Source of the DNA: Streptomyces sp. PH10-H1
GTDB taxonomy: Bacteria; Actinomycetota; Actinomycetes; Streptomycetales; Streptomycetaceae
NCBI RefSeq assembly: GCF_030063355.1
Contig: NZ_JASISZ010000007.1
Location: forward strand, 62,001 to 126,000
Length of the DNA: 64,000 bases
Direction of reading: 5' to 3'
Of this stretch, positions 49,461 to 57,917 are shown in pieces (the stretch's first letter is position 1; every line of letters begins with the position of its first letter). The position numbers and the translations under genes are program-made. The notes beneath the pieces are model-generated. The model was not told the DNA's origin. It was given only the letters and a program-made list of their open reading frames with translations, and made no database searches.

Positions 49461-50245
49461 GACGTCCTCCCACGGGCGTCGAAGGACTTCATGCGCTCGA
49501 GGACGGAGTCGGCCGTGGGGTTCACCATGTCGTCGACAATGCGGCCGTCGGCCAGGTAGATGACACGGTCCGCGTACGAGGCGGCGACCGGGTCGTGGGT
49601 CACGATGACGATCGTCTGGCCGAGCTCGTCGACCGAGCGGCGCAGGAAGCCCAGCACCTCGGCGCCGGCGCGCGAGTCCAGGTTTCCGGTCGGCTCGTCA
49701 CCGAAGATGATCTCGGGGCGGGCGGCGAGGGCGCGGGCGACCGCGACACGCTGCTGCTGGCCACCGGAGAGCTGGTTCGGGCGGTGCTTGAGACGGTCGG
49801 CCAGGCCGACGGTCTCGATGACGCGGTTCAGCCACTCGCGGTCGGGCTTACGGCCCGCGATGTCCATCGGCAGCGTGATGTTCTCCACCGCGTTGAGCGT
49901 CGGCAGCAGGTTGAACGCCTGGAAGATGAAGCCGATCTGGTCACGGCGGAGCTGGGTGAGCTTCTTGTCCTTCAGCTTGGTGATCTCGGTGTCACCGACC
50001 CATATCTGTCCGCTGGTGACCGTGTCGAGACCCGCCAGGCAGTGCATCAGTGTCGACTTGCCGGAACCGGACGGGCCCATGATCGCGGTGAAGCCGCTGC
50101 GGGCGATGTCGACATCCACCGCGTCCAGCGCGACCACACGCGTCTCGTCGGAGCCGTACGCCTTGGTGACCTGCCGTGCACGGGCGGCAACAGCCGAACG
50201 CTCTCCGCTGCCCCCGGACTTGGGAATCGTTACAGCCGTTGTCAC
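49457..50245 (-). CDS. ABC transporter ATP-binding protein (MacB/LolD type)
   Basis: 262-residue ATPase paired with the permease downstream. Walker A GPSGSGKST, Q-loop FIFQAFNLLPTLNA, signature LSGGQQQRVAVARALAAR, Walker B IIFGDEPTGNLDSR and the His switch VIVTHDPVAA are complete. The start is GTG at 50245 with AGGAGA 5 nt upstream. It closely resembles the ATPase at 18922, so the two systems probably arose by duplication. It is divergent from the MFS exporter gene across a 408-bp gap; expression of each could be controlled independently there. Confidence 0.94.
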   Translation of the reverse strand: MTTAVTIPKSGGSGERSAVAARARQVTKAYGSDETRVVALDAVDVDIARSGFTAIMGPSGSGKSTLMHCLAGLDTVTSGQIWVGDTEITKLKDKKLTQLRRDQIGFIFQAFNLLPTLNAVENITLPMDIAGRKPDREWLNRVIETVGLADRLKHRPNQLSGGQQQRVAVARALAARPEIIFGDEPTGNLDSRAGAEVLGFLRRSVDELGQTIVIVTHDPVAASYADRVIYLADGRIVDDMVNPTADSVLERMKSFDARGRTS

Positions 50246-50611
50246 TGCTATCTCCTGAAACCTCGTGGGTCCCGGCGGAACCTGGCGGTCCCTGCCGTGC
50301 GTTATCAGAATGCTGGTGAGCCAGGGGTCGCGGCGATGGGGCAGGTCTCCGTCTTGCGGGTGGGGTTAGCCCCACCACGTCCCACTCATGACCCTAAGGA
50401 GCACCAGGCCCTCAGAACGTCCTCCGCCAGTACGAACATCACGTAGGCGGAAGTGCGTACTTACCCCTAAGGGACGGCGACTTCCACCCCGACGGAGCCT
50501 CGGGGTCGAGCGTGCGCCCTCCCCTCGCGTGAGGTGCAAGACCCTTCTCCTGCCTGCGGCGATACCCCCGATAGCCGGGTATCGCAGCCCTGCCCCGGCA
50601 TGGAATGGTGC
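50246..50611. other. Divergent intergenic region, ABC operon / MFS gene
   Basis: Contains a short hairpin GTGGGG-TTAG-CCCCAC near 50362-50377 on the ABC side. I see no clear promoter pair and no gene. A palindrome adjoining the MFS gene is listed separately. Confidence 0.4.
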
Positions 50612-50637
50612 GGTGTACACCCACCCGGGTGTACACC
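50612..50637. promoter_or_regulatory. 26-bp palindrome upstream of the MFS gene
   Basis: GGTGTACACCC-ACCC-GGGTGTACACC is a perfect 11-bp inverted repeat, itself made of GTGTACAC half sites, ending 16 bp before the MFS start codon and overlapping the space where the promoter or ribosome site would be. It looks like an operator for a dimeric repressor, but no regulator gene adjoins. Confidence 0.65.
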
Positions 50638-50653
50638 AGGGGAGGGAGCCGCC

Positions 50654-52144
50654 GTGAGCGGTCCTGTGGAACGTACGGCCCGGTCCTCGACCGGAGCGGA
50701 GCCCGTTCCCGCGCCCCGTCGCGGCCGGATCGTCGCCGCGCTGATGCTCGCCATGGCACTCGCCGCGATGGACTCCACGATCATCTCGACGGCCATTCCG
50801 CAGATCGTCGGCGACCTCGGCGGCCTCTCGGTGTTCTCGTGGCTCTTCTCCGGCTATCTGCTCGCCGTCACCGTGACGCTGCCCGTGTACGGCAAGCTCG
50901 CCGACACCTTCGGCCGCAAGCCGGTGCTGCTCGCCGGAATAGCGCTCTTCCTGCTCGGCTCCCTGCTGTGCTTCGGCGCCTGGAACATGGCGAGCCTGAT
51001 CGCCTTCCGGATCGTCCAGGGCCTGGGCGGCGGCGCGATCCAGGGCACCGTCCAGACCGTGGCCGCCGACCTGTACGGGCTGAAGGAGCGCGGCCGCATC
51101 CAGGCGGCGCTCTCCACCGTGTGGGCGGTCTCCGCCATCGCGGGACCGCTGGCCGGCGGCTTTCTCGCCGGCTACGGCGACTGGCGCTGGATCTTCCTCA
51201 TCAACGTGCCGGTCGGCGCGGCTGCCCTCGCCCTCATCCTCCGCTACCTCCACGAGAACGTGCCCCGCACCCGGCATCGCATCGATTGGCCCGGCGCGGT
51301 CGGCCTCTTCTTCTCCGGCGGGCTGCTGCTCTTCGCCCTCGTCCAGGGCGGAATCGCCTGGTCCTGGCTGTCCTGGCAGTCCCTCACCCTGTTCGCCGCC
51401 AGTGCCGTCTGCACCGCCGCGACCGTCTGGGTCGAACGCCGCGCCGCCGAACCGATCATCCCCGGCTGGGTGTGGCGGCGGCGCGTCATCGTCTCCGTCA
51501 ACCTGGCGCTCGGCGCGCTCGGCCTGCTCATGATCGCGCCGACCGTCTTCCTGCCGACCTACGCCCAGACGGTGCTCGGGCTCGGGCCGGTCGCGGCCGG
51601 CTTCGTACTGTCCGTCATGACGCTCAGCTGGCCTCTGTCGGCCGCTCTCAGCAGCCGCGTCTATCTGCGGATCGGCTTCCGCAACAGCGCCGTCATCGGT
51701 ATGACCTGCGCCACCGCGATACTCGCGGCGTTCCCGCTGCTGCCCTACGGCGGCCCGGCCTGGCAGCCCGCCCTGATCATGCTGCTGCTCGGCGGCGCGC
51801 TCGGGCTCTTCCAGCTGCCGCTGATCGTCGGCGTGCAGTCCACGGTCGGCTGGGCGGAACGCGCCACCGCGACCTCATCGGTCCTCTTCTGCCGCCAGGT
51901 CGGCCAGAGCGTGGGCGCGGCCGTCTTCGGCGCCATCGCCAACCACACGCTGGTCGCCCGGCTGGGCGCGGCACCGGTTGCCCTCGCGGCGCGGGGCGGA
52001 GCACCGGCCGAGCCGGTGCGGCGGGCGGTGGCGGCGGCGGTCGACCACGTGTACGTGGGGGCCGCCGCGGCCGCTGGCGCGGCCGTCCTCATCCTGCTCT
52101 TCGTGGCCCCCCGCCACTTCCCGGTCCTGCCGGACCCCGACTGA
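50654..52144 (+). CDS. MFS exporter, DHA2 (EmrB/QacA) family
   Basis: 496 residues and about 14 transmembrane segments. Motif A-like GKLADTFGRKPVLL follows transmembrane segment 2, and AMDSTIISTAIPQIVGDLGG (motif D1 of the DHA2 group) begins the first segment, as in proton-driven drug exporters. The GTG at 50654 is preceded by GGAGGG at good spacing; the frame is open upstream but crosses the palindrome. No TetR gene sits next to it, so the likely repressor lies elsewhere. The substrate cannot be read. The 3' end is followed by a cluster of palindromic repeats. Confidence 0.93.
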   Translation: MSGPVERTARSSTGAEPVPAPRRGRIVAALMLAMALAAMDSTIISTAIPQIVGDLGGLSVFSWLFSGYLLAVTVTLPVYGKLADTFGRKPVLLAGIALFLLGSLLCFGAWNMASLIAFRIVQGLGGGAIQGTVQTVAADLYGLKERGRIQAALSTVWAVSAIAGPLAGGFLAGYGDWRWIFLINVPVGAAALALILRYLHENVPRTRHRIDWPGAVGLFFSGGLLLFALVQGGIAWSWLSWQSLTLFAASAVCTAATVWVERRAAEPIIPGWVWRRRVIVSVNLALGALGLLMIAPTVFLPTYAQTVLGLGPVAAGFVLSVMTLSWPLSAALSSRVYLRIGFRNSAVIGMTCATAILAAFPLLPYGGPAWQPALIMLLLGGALGLFQLPLIVGVQSTVGWAERATATSSVLFCRQVGQSVGAAVFGAIANHTLVARLGAAPVALAARGGAPAEPVRRAVAAAVDHVYVGAAAAAGAAVLILLFVAPRHFPVLPDPD

Positions 52145-52262
52145 CTCAGCCCGACGGGCGTCCGAGGCCATCGGTTCAGCCCGGCCGGCGCTTGAGGCCA
52201 CCTTCTAGCCCGGCCGGCGCTTGAGGCCACCTTCTAGCCCGGCCGGCGTTTGAGGCCATCGT
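52145..52262. repeat. Triplicated intergenic GC-rich repeat
   Basis: Three direct copies of a unit of about 33 bp (TTCTAGCCCGGCCGGCGCTTGAGGCCACC) end the gap between two convergent genes. The core GCCCGGCCGGCGCTTGAGG is clearly related to the cluster at 22388-22531. Confidence 0.85.
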
Positions 52263-53186
52263 TTAGTCCGGGGCGGGGCCCGGGTCCGCGATGGAGGGGT
52301 CTTCTTCGGGGAGGGGGCGGCCCGTGAGGGCGGCGAGGCTGGTGCGGACGTGCGCGAGGTGCGCGCGAATCTCCTCGCTGCGCTCCTCGTGCTCGCGCAA
52401 CTGCCGCTCGCTCTCCCGCCGGATCCTCTCCTCGCGCATGCGCGCTTCCGCCAGCAGCGCAGCTGCCCTGGCGTCGGCGTCCTCCTGCCCGTGCCGCGCG
52501 TACTCCTCGGCCTCGGCGCGCGCCGTCCGCGCGTCCTCCAGACGGCGTTCCGCGTATCCGGTCAGCTCACCGATCCGGCTGTCGACGCCGGCCTCGCGCT
52601 CGGCCATCTCGTGCTCGAAGGCGTCCAGCCGCTCGCGCTGTTCCTTGTCGAGCTCGGTGAGCGTACGGGCGACGTCCTGCCGGGTGGCCTCCAGGGCCTG
52701 CCCGGCCTCGCCGCGCACGCGGGCGGCATCGTTCTGTACTTCCGTGAGGAGTTCACTGGCGCGGCCGCGGGCCTCGTCGAGTACCCGGTTCGCCTGGTCC
52801 TCGACGACGGCACGCCGCTCGGCGGCGGCGGCCCGGGTCTGGTCCTGGAGGGCGCGGCGGGCGGTCTCCGCGGCGTCGCGCGCGTACTGCGCCTCGTTCT
52901 CGGCACGTTCCCTGACCGCCGCGGCCTCCTCCTCGACGAGGCGCAGGAGTTCCTGCGCGCCTTCGCTGAGGGTCTCGTAGCCGGCCGGTCCGAGCGCATC
53001 GACGTGTTCGCGCAGCGCCGTGCTCTCGACCTCCATCTCGTTCGCGAGAACGGTGAGCCTGGCGGCCCTTTCCCAGGCCGCGTCGCGGTCCTCGGACAGC
53101 TCCTCGAGGAAGCGTTCGACCTGTTCCACCTGGTATCCGCGCCCGCGGACGGTGTCGAAGCCGTGAGGTGATGCCGTGCTGCTCAT
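52263..53186 (-). CDS. DivIVA-like coiled-coil protein ('cellulose-binding protein')
   Basis: 307 residues. The N-terminus FDTVRGRGYQVEQVERFLEEL resembles the DivIVA lipid-binding head, with a Arg-Gly-Tyr motif, and is followed by a nearly continuous coiled coil (about 40-285) rich in Glu, Arg and Ala with heptad spacing. Streptomycete proteins of this type are often named cellulose-binding proteins, but the sequence supports a cytoskeletal role near the polar growth machinery (DivIVA, Scy, FilP relatives). The C-terminus is short and acidic. The gene is convergent with the MFS gene and its 5' end faces the SUKH island. ATG start. Confidence 0.85.
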   Translation of the reverse strand: MSSTASPHGFDTVRGRGYQVEQVERFLEELSEDRDAAWERAARLTVLANEMEVESTALREHVDALGPAGYETLSEGAQELLRLVEEEAAAVRERAENEAQYARDAAETARRALQDQTRAAAAERRAVVEDQANRVLDEARGRASELLTEVQNDAARVRGEAGQALEATRQDVARTLTELDKEQRERLDAFEHEMAEREAGVDSRIGELTGYAERRLEDARTARAEAEEYARHGQEDADARAAALLAEARMREERIRRESERQLREHEERSEEIRAHLAHVRTSLAALTGRPLPEEDPSIADPGPAPD

Positions 53187-53262
53187 GCGCTGCCCCTCGC
53201 CGTCCTTCCGAACCGTACTCTGTTATCCATTTTTGTCGATATGTCCGAATTATGGATGCTAC

Positions 53263-53300
53263 GACACTCCGACCTACCCCTACCCAGGAATCGGAGTGTC
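53263..53300. terminator. Inverted repeat in the gap after the deaminase fusion gene
   Basis: GACACTCCGA at 53263-53272 is inverted as TCGGAGTGTC at 53291-53300, with an 18-nt loop. It lies between the stop of the leftward deaminase fusion gene and the start of the coiled-coil gene, so it may be a terminator or an operator of the latter. Confidence 0.45.
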
Positions 53301-53420
53301 CGCCCGGATCTGGGCAAAGGGGTGGAGAGGAATGGATTCAGCGGGGCTGTTGAGGGCGGACGGGCTCGGCTCAGTGCTGTGCCGGACGGCCGTGGCCGCC
53401 CGGCACTCACGATGCACGGG

Positions 53421-56036
53421 TCAGAGCAGGCCGTCCCACATCTGCTCGATCAGTACGGCCCACCAGTTGTCCGGCGAAGCGATCGCGGCCGGGTCCTGCG
53501 CCGCCAGCTGCGCCTGGAAGTCGACCGTCCAGCGGCCGGCCTGGTCGGGCGTGAGCCCGATCCGCAGCCGCCACATCCGCCCGAGCAGAGCGAGGCAGCG
53601 GGCGAACTCCGGCAGGCTCGAGTTCACGAACTGCGGCGGCACCGGCTGCCCGCCGGGTCCCGCTTCGAGCGGCACGGCGACGATGTGCGCGGTCCCGTAC
53701 TGCACACACAGCTGACGTCCGAAGTCATTGCCCATGACCAGGTACGAGCCCGCGTCCGACGCCGGCTGCACGCCGCGTTCCTGCGCCAGCTCGGCGAGCG
53801 TCGGCACCGGTCGGCCCGGCTGGGCCTGTGCCCAGAAGAACGGCCCGAAGTCGACCGGCAGCCCCGCCCACATCAGCGTCTGCGCGACGATGTCCGGCAC
53901 GCCCTGGCGCGACACCGCGCGCTGGTCGAAGCGGAACAGGCCCTGCGGCCCGAACGCCTGCGCCAGCTCATGGCCGATGCCTTCGAGCGGGATCGGCGGC
54001 ACCCGCTGGACCTGGTTGGGATCTGGCATCGGCACCCGCTGCGGCTGCGGGCGCGCCGGGGCCGACGCCACCTGGTGCAGCTCGCCCTGGTGCGTCAGCA
54101 GATGCTGGACGCCCTGCTGGCGCGAGGCGTGCTCCCGGCCGTACGGGGCCGTGTGGCTGATCCGTACCTGGGGCCACGTCTCGCGGATCATCCGGGCGCA
54201 GTAGCCGCCCGGCAGATCGCACGCCTCCAACTCCGTGTGGAGTTCCAGCACTTGCTGCGGCGGCACATTGAGCGCGCGCAGCTCGTGCAGGATCTGCCAC
54301 TCCGGGTGCGGAGTGCCCGGCGCCGAGCGGCGGATGAGCTGCTGCTGCGAGCCGTCGTGCGCGCGGTAGCTCAGTACGGCCATGTAGCCGGGACCGACGG
54401 TCGGCACACCGGCCGGCGGCTGCGGATACCCGTAGCCGCCGGAGGGCGGCGGCTGTCCCACGGCTCCGGGCGGGGGCGGCGGAGGCGGTGGCATGCCGGG
54501 ACCACCGGAGCCACCGGGACCGCCGACACCGGGTCCCGCGAGCATCGTCGCGGCGTAGTTGACCCCACCGGCTCCCCCGGGACCCCCGGCCCCGGGGGGC
54601 GGCGGAGCGCCGTGACCGCCGGGCACGCCCGGAGGAGGCGGAGGCGGCGGACCACCGGAACCGCCACCGATCACCCCGGGCGGAGGCGGCGGCATCCCCG
54701 GACCACCCACAGCGGGACCAGCCAGCATCGTCGCGGCGTAGTTGACCCCACCGGGACCCCCGGCTCCACCGGCCGCCGGGGGCGGCGGCGGAGCGCCGTG
54801 ACCGCCGGGCACGCCCGGAGGAGGCGGAGGCGGCGGACCACCGGAACCGCCACCGATCACCCCGGGCGGAGGCGGCGGCATCCCCGGACCACCCACAGCG
54901 GGACCGGCCAGCATCGTCGCGGCGTAGTTGACCCCACCGGGCGGCGGAGTACCGGGGGCGCCGGGCGCACCGGGAGAACGGGGCGCGTTGGACGCGCCGG
55001 GCACACCGGGCGCGCTGGGCGGCGGCGGTGCGTCCGGGCTCCGCCGCACGGGTCCCGCCGACGGCACGCCACCGCGTACCGCCTTGGCGGTGTCCGCGTC
55101 GGCGATGTCCGCGGCACCACGCCCGGGAGCGCCGGGACCGCCCGGACCTCCGGGACCTGGCCCACCGGGGCGGCCGGGAGCGCCCGGCGCCGCGAGGCCC
55201 GCGGGCGGCGGCAGCGCCGCGCCGGGTCCGGCCGGCGGCGGCAGACCGGGGCCGGCGTAGCCGGAGCCCGCGGGCCCGCCCGGGTTGCCGGGACCGCCGG
55301 CCCCGGGCGTCGCGGGCGCGATCGGGAAGCCCGCGCCCCCTGCGCCGTCCGGCGGAGCGATCATCGTGGCGGGCAGGGAGCTGCCCTGCGGCATCAGTTC
55401 GGTCTTGGCGTCCGCTCCGATCGGCGGCGGGGTGTGGGCGTCGTCGGAGTCGGAGATCGGCGGCGCGAAGACCGTGGCGGGCACGGGGACGGACACGGAG
55501 TCGTCGCTGCTGGTGGTGCGCGCGGACCACGCCGCGGACGACGCCCCGGGAGACGCCCCGGCCGACGGGGACGCGGAGGCAGCGACGGCCGGAGCCGCCG
55601 GGGATGCCGGGGATGCCTGGGACGCGGAGACGGACGCCGAGGCCGCAGCCGCGGGCCGGCGGTCCGGGATGCCCATCTTGTCCGCCGCGTCCTGCAGCCA
55701 CTGCGGCGGGCTGATCAGGAAGGACGTCGCCTCCAGATCGATCCGCTGGGGCGGCGGCGGTGCGGCGTCGTTCGGCACCGCACCGTACTCCTCCTCGTAG
55801 CGGCGGATGACCTCGCCGACCGGCAGACCCGGCCACAAGGTGGCCTCTCCGCTGTCCCGCGCGATGACCAGCCGTACCTGTCCGTCATCGCTCGACGGAC
55901 CGTCCTCACGGGGCTCGGACCAGGCGACGAAGCCCAGGTCGAACTCCCGCACCCGCACCTCGCGGGCCTGGTACGCCGGGACGTCACCGTTGATCCACCG
56001 CTCGGCGCGCTCCTGCGCCTGCGCGAAAGTGACCAT
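53421..56036 (-). CDS. Deaminase-fold and SUKH-4 fusion protein with Imm-like N-terminus
   Basis: 871 residues from the ATG at 56036; a GTG at 56048 overlapping the upstream stop is an alternative. Residues about 1-85 look like a small immunity-type domain (REVRVREFDLGFVAWSEP; possibly Imm35/YrhB, low confidence). A very long Pro/Gly linker (about 150-540) follows, with a 62-residue unit repeated. A deaminase-fold domain (about 545-650) carries HPEW (H577, E579), C606 and C613 in the order H-x-E ... C-x6-C expected for zinc ligands. A SUKH-4-like domain (about 670-871) ends the protein. No signal peptide is present, so it should stay in the cytoplasm. Fusion of a toxin-type deaminase with an immunity module suggests self-control. 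Confidence 0.82.
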   Translation of the reverse strand: MVTFAQAQERAERWINGDVPAYQAREVRVREFDLGFVAWSEPREDGPSSDDGQVRLVIARDSGEATLWPGLPVGEVIRRYEEEYGAVPNDAAPPPPQRIDLEATSFLISPPQWLQDAADKMGIPDRRPAAAASASVSASQASPASPAAPAVAASASPSAGASPGASSAAWSARTTSSDDSVSVPVPATVFAPPISDSDDAHTPPPIGADAKTELMPQGSSLPATMIAPPDGAGGAGFPIAPATPGAGGPGNPGGPAGSGYAGPGLPPPAGPGAALPPPAGLAAPGAPGRPGGPGPGGPGGPGAPGRGAADIADADTAKAVRGGVPSAGPVRRSPDAPPPPSAPGVPGASNAPRSPGAPGAPGTPPPGGVNYAATMLAGPAVGGPGMPPPPPGVIGGGSGGPPPPPPPGVPGGHGAPPPPPAAGGAGGPGGVNYAATMLAGPAVGGPGMPPPPPGVIGGGSGGPPPPPPPGVPGGHGAPPPPGAGGPGGAGGVNYAATMLAGPGVGGPGGSGGPGMPPPPPPPPGAVGQPPPSGGYGYPQPPAGVPTVGPGYMAVLSYRAHDGSQQQLIRRSAPGTPHPEWQILHELRALNVPPQQVLELHTELEACDLPGGYCARMIRETWPQVRISHTAPYGREHASRQQGVQHLLTHQGELHQVASAPARPQPQRVPMPDPNQVQRVPPIPLEGIGHELAQAFGPQGLFRFDQRAVSRQGVPDIVAQTLMWAGLPVDFGPFFWAQAQPGRPVPTLAELAQERGVQPASDAGSYLVMGNDFGRQLCVQYGTAHIVAVPLEAGPGGQPVPPQFVNSSLPEFARCLALLGRMWRLRIGLTPDQAGRWTVDFQAQLAAQDPAAIASPDNWWAVLIEQMWDGLL
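54553..54950. repeat. Direct repeats, 186-bp unit, inside the deaminase fusion gene
   Basis: The block beginning 54601 recurs at 54787, a spacing of 186 bp (62 codons), nearly identical over about 140 bp, with a third partial copy. It encodes a Pro/Gly linker with the unit NYAATMLAGPAVGGPG. Copy number may vary between strains. Confidence 0.85.
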
Positions 56037-56044
56037 TCCCTGCT

Positions 56045-57040
56045 TCACCCCTCCACCGGGACGGCACTGGCGAAGCCACCGTCGACCATCAAGTTCGCCA
56101 CGGTCAGCAGCTCGGGCGGATTGCCCGCCAGCCGCAGCAGGAACGCGTCGAGTGAATCGCCGCACGGCAGCAGCAGTGCCTCGACCCGCTCCTGCGGGGA
56201 CGACCAGTGGTCGCCGTCCCGCGCGTCGTCGTACGCGCAGAACCAGACCGAGCCGGCACCGCTGCCCTTGACCTTCACCGCGACCACTCCGCCCTGGACG
56301 TAGCCGATGGCCAGATAGTCCTTGGTGAAGTGGTCGCGAAGGCATTTGTTGACGTATACGAGGTCGTTGACGGCCGCCTCGTCACGGACCGTGAAGAACG
56401 GCTGGTCGAGCAGCAGCCCGAGATCGGGATCGAGGGCGACCCCCGCGGGGGCGCAGCCTCCCGCCGCCTTGAGGAAGGTGCGGTAGGCGCCGGGAAGCCG
56501 GTAGCCCAGCTCCTCCTCGACGTCGCGCACCTGCTGCTCGGTGACCGCCACCCCGCTCTGATGGGACGCGGCCTTGGGCAGTCCGAAGTGCACCGGCCTG
56601 GTCTCCTGCAGGGGACGCGTGCCGCGCTTGATGTGGTCGGCGGTCGAGACGGCGAGGCCGCCGTGGTGCCGCAGCAGGGCCTTGACCTCGACCGGAATCA
56701 GTTCCAGCCGCCGGGTGCCCGCGACGTGGTGCCAGGTCCAGCCGTGCGGGGTCGCGACAGGGGGCAGGCTGCCCCACAGCTCGTGGCCCGCGGCGTGCAG
56801 CGCGGCGTTGGCCGACACATAGTCCGTCAGCCGCAGCTCGTCGACACCGAAGCCCTCCGGCGGCTCCGCGATCTCTGCCGCAGCGCGCGCGAACGCCGAG
56901 AAGTCCGGGTATCCGTCGTCGTCCACCCAGATGCCCTGGGGGTGGCGGGCGGCGCGCACCGGGTCCGGAAAGTGCACGACCTGCCCGGCGTAGGCCGCGT
57001 TGGGTGGCGCGGTCTGCTGCCCGAGCCGACCTGTCGTCAT
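56045..57040 (-). CDS. WHH/HNH nuclease-like and SUKH-1 (SMI1/KNR4) fusion protein
   Basis: 331 residues. The N-terminal half (about 25-130) matches the WHH-type HNH nuclease toxins: GYPDFSAFA, then TPHGWTWHH (W103, H104, H105) and LELIPVEVKALLRHHGG (residues 112-128). In the toxin family the LVPxDxH...HxGG stretch carries two His; here the first is Lys (K120), so the nuclease may be dead or altered. The C-terminal half (about 165-300) is an SMI1/KNR4-like SUKH-1 fold (VEEELGYRLPGAYRTFLKAAGG). No signal peptide. ATG at 57040 with AGGGGGC upstream. Its stop overlaps the possible GTG start of the deaminase fusion, so the two are coupled. Confidence 0.8.
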   Translation of the reverse strand: MTTGRLGQQTAPPNAAYAGQVVHFPDPVRAARHPQGIWVDDDGYPDFSAFARAAAEIAEPPEGFGVDELRLTDYVSANAALHAAGHELWGSLPPVATPHGWTWHHVAGTRRLELIPVEVKALLRHHGGLAVSTADHIKRGTRPLQETRPVHFGLPKAASHQSGVAVTEQQVRDVEEELGYRLPGAYRTFLKAAGGCAPAGVALDPDLGLLLDQPFFTVRDEAAVNDLVYVNKCLRDHFTKDYLAIGYVQGGVVAVKVKGSGAGSVWFCAYDDARDGDHWSSPQERVEALLLPCGDSLDAFLLRLAGNPPELLTVANLMVDGGFASAVPVEG

Positions 57041-57119
57041 GGCGGTTGCCCCCTGCTGCGTCTGGCTGATGAGCACAGCCTATGGGGTGTGGCAAGAGCT
57101 GCTTCCGCCCAGGTCCGGG

Positions 57120-57917
57120 TCAGCTGCCGGCCGTCGCGGCCTTCAGCTTCGCGTCCTGTTTACGGGCCACATCGACGGGCGCCGCGGCCTGTCCTCCGGT
57201 CAGCTTCGCCGACAGGAAGGTGATGCTGTCGTCACCGGAACGCACGACGGTGACGAGCGCGGCACCGGCCACCTTGTCGCTGGTGTCCGCCATCACGTAC
57301 GAGACCGCCTCGTCGCCCGCCGTGACCGTGGCGGCCTTCGTGATCGTGAAGGGGATCTTCTTGCCGGTGCCGGCCGTCGCGATGAAGGCGGTGCAGGTGT
57401 CCAGTGCCCGCTTCAGCTCGGCCATCATCTTCCCGGCGTCACCGGGGGCGTGGCTGGCCAGCAGCATCCGGTGCACCTCCGCGCCCGAGCCGAGAGCGTC
57501 CTTCTTGGCGACCGAGGCCCCGGCGTAGGCCTTGCGTACGTACTTCGGCTTGGTGCCGACCGGGTCGGCCAGCGGCTGGCACTGCGGTTTGTCGGTCGTC
57601 AGCTTGTCGTCGGCGCTCATCGACGCGCTGGTCGACGCCTCGACCTTGTAGCCGGGCAGATCCGCGTCCTTGACGAGCACCGCTCTCAACTGCGCTTCGG
57701 TGAGCGGCGGCTTGGCGGCCGCCGTCGGGGCCGCGGTCGAGGGCACCGCAGGGGACGTCGTCACGCCGTCCTTCTTCTTCGCGTCGTCGCTCTTGCCGCC
57801 ATCGCTGGAGCAGGCCGCGGCCAGCGCCAGCACGGGCAGCACAGCGGCGACCGCGACCACCCGCCGAATACGAATACGGCCACGCGCAAGCGTGCGGGTA
57901 CGGATACTGGCGCTCAT
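57120..57917 (-). CDS. Secreted lipoprotein of unknown function
   Basis: 265 residues from the ATG at 57917, with AAGGGGG upstream; the open frame extends far further, but that part is antisense to other genes and not protein-like. The N-terminus is a basic signal peptide with a lipobox ALAAACS. A short Ser/Thr/Ala/Pro/Lys spacer is followed by a globular extracytoplasmic domain (about 70-265, TEAQLRAVLVKDADLPGYKV) that resembles the sensor-type domains of PknH-like or streptomycete lipoproteins. It lies first on the leftward side of the SUKH island; whether it belongs functionally is unknown. Confidence 0.85.
   Translation of the reverse strand: MSASIRTRTLARGRIRIRRVVAVAAVLPVLALAAACSSDGGKSDDAKKKDGVTTSPAVPSTAAPTAAAKPPLTEAQLRAVLVKDADLPGYKVEASTSASMSADDKLTTDKPQCQPLADPVGTKPKYVRKAYAGASVAKKDALGSGAEVHRMLLASHAPGDAGKMMAELKRALDTCTAFIATAGTGKKIPFTITKAATVTAGDEAVSYVMADTSDKVAGAALVTVVRSGDDSITFLSAKLTGGQAAAPVDVARKQDAKLKAATAGS

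Noticed and set aside
54601..54950. Repeat spacing considered as CRISPR
   Set aside because: Units are 186 bp, in frame inside a gene, and without short direct repeats plus unique spacers.
53241..56303. Thousand-codon plus-strand frame opposite the deaminase/SUKH fusion
   Set aside because: Arg/Gly/Thr repeats mirror the Pro/Gly linker of the real gene; no ribosome site and no domain.
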